Source: Anaerolineales bacterium (lineage in GTDB: Bacteria; Chloroflexota; Anaerolineae; Anaerolineales; Villigracilaceae). Taken from it: a stretch of DNA of 64,000 nt. The stretch covers positions 62,001-126,000 of the forward strand of contig JABFSL010000001.1 of assembly GCA_013140605.1 (NCBI GenBank), in the 5' to 3' direction. Positions 60,422-64,000 of this stretch are shown here, piece by piece. The position numbers were made by a program, and so were the translations under genes. Position 1 is the stretch's first letter. Each line of letters starts with the position of its first letter. The notes beneath the pieces were generated by a model that was given only the letters and a program-made list of their open reading frames with translations, ran no database searches and was not told where the DNA came from.

Positions 60422-62721
60422 GGAACCGCCTTGTCAACCGTGTACTCCTGACCAGTCGTGAAGCTCTGCACTCCAGTTCCGCCCAGCACATTGCCGGCCG
60501 CATCCATGATGGTGTTTCGGTCGATCAGATCCAAGCCAAGCGTGCCGCTGCCCAACCCAGTGTTGACTGTTACGAAGCGGGTCGTTCCACTTCCTGATGT
60601 GGCAGTCACCGCAGCTCCGCTAATACCAGCGCCCTGTCTCGGGCTGAAGTCAGATGTACTAATATTCCTTACCGACTCAGAGAATGTTACAAAGTAGGTC
60701 ACTGAGGCGCCATTGGTTAATGGGTTGGGATTGTTGCGTACGATCGAGAGCACTGTGGGCGCGGTCTTGTCAACCGTGTACATCTCACCAGTTGTATAGC
60801 TGCCATTGCCTATGCCAATGCCTCCCAACAGGCTGCCGGCCAGATCCGTGATGGTGTCATTGTCGGCCACATTCAGAAGGATTGAGCCATTGCCTGCGCC
60901 TGTATTAACTGTAACGCTGCGTGTCGCTCCAGTCCCGGTCACACTGACAATCGATTCTCCGCTAACACCGCTGGTGGTCAGGCTGAAATCAGCCACATCC
61001 ACAGCAAACACTTCCTCAGAGAACGTTACATTGAATATCACTGTAGCGCGGTTGGTGGGATCAGCATATTGACGTACGCTGGAAACCACTACGGGTGGGG
61101 AATCCACATAATTGACAGTTATGCCATGGTCGCTATTGGGCATGGTGACAGTGTTTGTGTCGCCTGTGCCGGCATCATTGCCTGTTCCAGTCCAGCCGCT
61201 GATCTGCGAACCAGCGGAAGGTACTGCTCCGCTTAGTGTAATATTTTCACCGGGGAAGTACGTACCAAGTCCACAGCCGAGCGAGTTGGCTGGCAGAACC
61301 GTTGGGTCGCTGCCTGCTCCTGTATGGCCCACGGTCAGGCTGTAACATACATCGGGCGCTACGCTGACAACAACCGCTACAGTTGCAGAGCCTCCTCTGG
61401 CGGAAGTCACAGTAACATTCTGCGGCGGAATTGCAAGACCGGTCACTTCTAATTTCCCGCTATTATCCAGGGCGCCCAATCCAGCAGCAGTTAGAATCGG
61501 ATCATTAAATGTATCGCTGGAAATCGCTTCGATCCTAAGTGTGCCCGTATCCGCATTGAAATCAGCTTTGGTGATCGTTACAAGATCAACAACTGAAATT
61601 GACTTGGTTGAATCCGGGGTATCGCTGGTATTCATGATCTGCAATTGGGCGGGCGGGTTGCCGCTGTAATCAACCTGCCCAAAATAAAAGCCATTTCCAT
61701 CAGGGATTAAGAACGGGCTGCCAAAGCCATCAACCTGAATATCCATGCCGGGCTCGGTATTCGCGAACACATCAATACGTCCGCCAATGGCGTTGCTCTG
61801 TGAGTAGGTTGCGCGATTCGCATTTACATCGGCATTGGTGGCGTACTTGCCGATCAGTGAGAACTGATCCATCTGGATGCAGTCATCAGTTGCAATTGGA
61901 TCATCACCCAAAGCGGGATCAGCACATTGATCCGCGCTGCCGGGGAAACTGCCAACCGGGCCTTCAACACGGAAGAAGTTGGTATTGAGCGGGCTTCCTG
62001 TAACGGGATGCAAAACATCAGGATCGCCAATGTAGCCAGCTGGGGCAGCCGGCAAAATAGCAGGATCCCAAGCCAGGAACGGTCCGATGCGGCTGTTCAT
62101 GGCGCCGGTGAAATCTCCCGGCGCGCCAATACCGATATCTTCAACGTAACGGATCATGCGCCGCCCGAAAACTGGATCAGCGGTAAAGTTGTCCACGCCA
62201 TACGGGTGAGTGACTCTGTACTGAGCGCTGGGGATCAGATTATCGATCCAAATGCGAACGCGTCCGAAAGTGATCTGATCACCCGGAACAGCCGTTCCGC
62301 CACTAAAAGCCGCTTCAAGCGCCAGCACGAGAATGGCTCTTCCGCCAGTGGCAGAATCTGTTTCCATCAGGGCGCTGCCCAGCATGTAGAAAGCCTCACC
62401 AGTTGTCGGGTAGTTATCTGGAACCGAGATGGGAGCGGCCGGGTTGGGAATATCACCGGGCAGGAAACCGCAGATCGGGTTGAGTCCGCCATCGAGACAC
62501 AACTCCAGGCGGGTACCGTTTGAATCCTTATACCAGCTCGGGTAGCCAGTCAGGCTTGAAGTAGGTCCAACCGCCACAAGACCCGCTCCCGGAACCGCAA
62601 GCGCGCTGGATGTGGAAAGAAGCATGATCGCTATGAGAAAAACAACTATAAAACTACGAAAACTAAAATTGATCTTTTTGTAAGGAAATGAAGAAAGTGA
62701 ATTATGAATATTGTTTAACAT
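60091..62721 (-). CDS. Secreted protein with InlB-like and Ig-like repeats
   Basis: This 876-residue protein has a long signal peptide (about 1-43) and a unique N-terminal half (about 44-480) rich in Gly, Asp and Pro, of no family I recognise. It carries Cys pairs (LCLDGGLNPIC, QCADPALGDDPIATDDC) and resembles surface or sorting proteins. An InlB-like beta repeat follows (YSLTVGHTGAGSDP ... HGITVNYVD), then three Ig-like repeats to the end. GAGGAT precedes the ATG. It shares its C-terminal DNA with the peroxidase and giant oxidase, so the three proteins probably use the same outer-surface scaffold. Confidence 0.82.
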   Translation of the reverse strand: MLNNIHNSLSSFPYKKINFSFRSFIVVFLIAIMLLSTSSALAVPGAGLVAVGPTSSLTGYPSWYKDSNGTRLELCLDGGLNPICGFLPGDIPNPAAPISVPDNYPTTGEAFYMLGSALMETDSATGGRAILVLALEAAFSGGTAVPGDQITFGRVRIWIDNLIPSAQYRVTHPYGVDNFTADPVFGRRMIRYVEDIGIGAPGDFTGAMNSRIGPFLAWDPAILPAAPAGYIGDPDVLHPVTGSPLNTNFFRVEGPVGSFPGSADQCADPALGDDPIATDDCIQMDQFSLIGKYATNADVNANRATYSQSNAIGGRIDVFANTEPGMDIQVDGFGSPFLIPDGNGFYFGQVDYSGNPPAQLQIMNTSDTPDSTKSISVVDLVTITKADFNADTGTLRIEAISSDTFNDPILTAAGLGALDNSGKLEVTGLAIPPQNVTVTSARGGSATVAVVVSVAPDVCYSLTVGHTGAGSDPTVLPANSLGCGLGTYFPGENITLSGAVPSAGSQISGWTGTGNDAGTGDTNTVTMPNSDHGITVNYVDSPPVVVSSVRQYADPTNRATVIFNVTFSEEVFAVDVADFSLTTSGVSGESIVSVTGTGATRSVTVNTGAGNGSILLNVADNDTITDLAGSLLGGIGIGNGSYTTGEMYTVDKTAPTVLSIVRNNPNPLTNGASVTYFVTFSESVRNISTSDFSPRQGAGISGAAVTATSGSGTTRFVTVNTGLGSGTLGLDLIDRNTIMDAAGNVLGGTGVQSFTTGQEYTVDKAVPVVSSIALLNPNPTSLSQVQFLVTFSESVTGVNAADFLITRGGTITGTSISNVSGSGAAYTVTVNTGSGSGAIRLDVRDDDTIRDAATNRLGGAGANNGAYAGGPLYDVR

Positions 62722-62799
62722 GTTTTTTATCCTCTACTATTGGTGATCCATTATTTGACACCATCGACAGATTCGCATTACCGGGCAAGTGCAATGAAT

Positions 62800-62885
62800 A
62801 TAATAGTAGGAAGCGGACAAATACAATATGGACATAGGTAGTTAAATTGTGCTTAACTTTGGTCTATGGTTTTCCGACTTTAGAG
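62800..62885 (-). promoter_or_regulatory. Three-box promoter module 7 (Ig-like surface protein)
   Basis: Boxes lie at 62831-62840 (GAC..GTA), 62855-62864 (AAC..GTC) and 62876-62885 (GAC..GAG). TATTAT (62805-62800) is at the common offset. The start codon lies 79 bases downstream of the -10 box. Confidence 0.7.
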
Positions 62886-63134
62886 TGAGAAAAAGAGTGA
62901 TTTGAATCAACCCAGGGCGTAAATTATTTATTACAACTTGTACAAATCAAGGCCTGTTTGGAACAATTTACGAACTGACACATGACCATAAACGTGCAAT
63001 ATTTTGAAATTCTCCGTTGACATCACAAAAGTCTATGAAATAGCAATAGATTTTCGGGACAACTTTTATCCTATTAGCGATATAATAGCGCGGAACAAAA
63101 AATAACACACGGATATTGGCAGGTCATTAAGCAG

Positions 63135-63165
63135 GGCTTTGGTCTACAGCCCTCCGACTTTAGTC
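63135..63165. promoter_or_regulatory. Two-box version of the regulatory module before a kinase gene
   Basis: GGCTTTGGTC at 63135-63144 and GACTTTAGTC at 63156-63165 are 21 bp apart; the second lies in the full palindrome TCCGACTTTAGTCGGA. It is 56 bases before the plus-strand kinase start. A third box and a -10 at the common offset are not clear, so it may be used for repression, autoregulation or the opposite strand. Confidence 0.55.
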
Positions 63166-63220
63166 GGAACACTCTATAAGAATCAATTATTTATTTTTCA
63201 GCATTCCAAGGGAGTTAATC

Positions 63221-64000
63221 TTGTTCATTCGTATTGCAAATTTTGCAACACGCTGGAGTTTGGTTCAACGGTTCAGGCTTGCGGGTATTGTTGTTATGAT
63301 TCTTGGAACCGGTGTGATCGGCACATGGGTGGGGGAAAAAATAAAGACCAATGTGATCAACGAGTCCGCCTCAACCACCGCTCTTTACATGGACAGCTTT
63401 ATCACTCCCAACCTTCAGGAACTCGCGACATCCGATTCACTAACCACGAAAAGCTTTTCAAATTTAAGTAATGTACTAAGCAAAACCGACCTCGGCCGCC
63501 AGATCGTAACAATAAAGGTTTGGGGAAAAGATAACCGCGTGCTTTTTAGCAGTTCAGCATCTCTGGTAGGCCGCACATTCCCCAGTGCGGAAGATCTCGA
63601 AACAGCCAGAAAAGGCGAAATTGTCGCATCGATCAGCAACCTGCAGGAAGATGAAAATATTGAAGAGCGAAGGCTATATTCAAGGCTGCTCGAGATCTAT
63701 ATCCCGATACGATTGAATGGAACAAATCAGATCATTGCTGTTGCCGAATTCTACAAGAAAGTTGACAGCCTTGAAGCAGACATCGCCGCCGCCCAGCGAA
63801 AAAGCTGGTTCATCGTGGTTTCGGCGATGACGGCCATTTATTTGATATTGGTCGGATTCGTTCAATGGGTCGGCTATCGGATCGGACGACAGGAACGCGA
63901 TTTAAAAAATCAAGTGGTTCGATTGACAGAACTACTGGCACAGAATGCCGAACTTGACAAGCGCATGCGCCGCGCCGCCGCCAATTCAACCTCACTTAAC
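63221..64000 (+). CDS. Sensor histidine kinase, N-terminal part (cut by window end)
   Basis: The start is a TTG at 63221 with AAGGGAG eight bases before; the frame is open to the window end (260 codons). One membrane helix (about 21-38), an outside sensor of about 150 residues, a second helix (about 197-219) and the start of a coiled coil (RQERDLKNQVVRLTELLAQN) are seen. The sensor is a relative of that in the kinase 55794-57743: VTIKVWGKDNRVLFSSSASLVGRTFP against VRVKIWNRDGVLIYSDEKELAGRYFP, and LLEIYIPIRL against LLEIYVPLRI. The kinase domain must lie beyond the window. A regulatory double box precedes it. Confidence 0.75.
   Translation, partial: MFIRIANFATRWSLVQRFRLAGIVVMILGTGVIGTWVGEKIKTNVINESASTTALYMDSFITPNLQELATSDSLTTKSFSNLSNVLSKTDLGRQIVTIKVWGKDNRVLFSSSASLVGRTFPSAEDLETARKGEIVASISNLQEDENIEERRLYSRLLEIYIPIRLNGTNQIIAVAEFYKKVDSLEADIAAAQRKSWFIVVSAMTAIYLILVGFVQWVGYRIGRQERDLKNQVVRLTELLAQNAELDKRMRRAAANSTSLN

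Overview
The window looks like chromosomal DNA of a Chloroflexota bacterium, probably Anaerolineae. That placement is an inference from gene style: a DUF5317-type membrane protein beside an Os1348-like short protein, a MalT-type ATPase fused to a BTAD domain, a DnaE with a long proline-rich C-terminus, and very large secreted Ig-like and cupredoxin proteins. No rRNA or tRNA was seen and no CRISPR array was found.

Layout. 1-2.6 kb: a minus-strand operon of a PknB-type Ser/Thr kinase, a zinc-ribbon membrane protein and an SH3-like exported protein cut by the window edge. 3.4-9.1 kb: a locus with all four parts of a ComQXPA-like isoprenyl-peptide signalling system: LuxR-type response regulator, polyprenyl synthetase, a 56-codon peptide gene with its own ribosome binding site, and a ComP-like multi-pass histidine kinase. 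A membrane-bound HTH protein follows. 9.2-13.1 kb: a receiver protein, an AbiEii-like nucleotidyltransferase with its small partner, and recQ. 13.3-19.3 kb: an HD-GYP phosphodiesterase, a three-gene peptide/membrane operon and a MalT/BTAD regulator. 19.5-30.7 kb: dnaE, a TPR gene split by an IS element with 16-bp inverted repeats and a 5-bp target duplication, two alpha/beta hydrolases, an AAC(3)-like acetyltransferase, an enoyl-CoA hydratase and a small membrane protein.

30.9-64 kb is a dedicated extracellular redox and surface region. It holds a 2492-residue membrane-anchored multicopper oxidase, a two-domain ceruloplasmin-like oxidase, a Tat-exported oxidase, a MopA-like heme peroxidase with RTX repeats, two further giant secreted proteins, a polyprenyl glycosylphosphotransferase, a NarL-type two-component pair and the start of a second sensor kinase. 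Together these resemble the gene set used for Mn(II) oxidation in other bacteria. Seven transcription units here share the same upstream architecture: three GAC-N4-GTC boxes about 23 and 21 bp apart, with a -10-like hexamer at exactly the same distance from the proximal box. This points to one regulon, perhaps driven by the local NarL-type regulator.

The two most interesting systems are the ComQXPA-like locus (3.4-7.8 kb) and the putative Mn/Fe-oxidation regulon (31-63 kb). All functional names rest on motifs read by eye; no database search was run.
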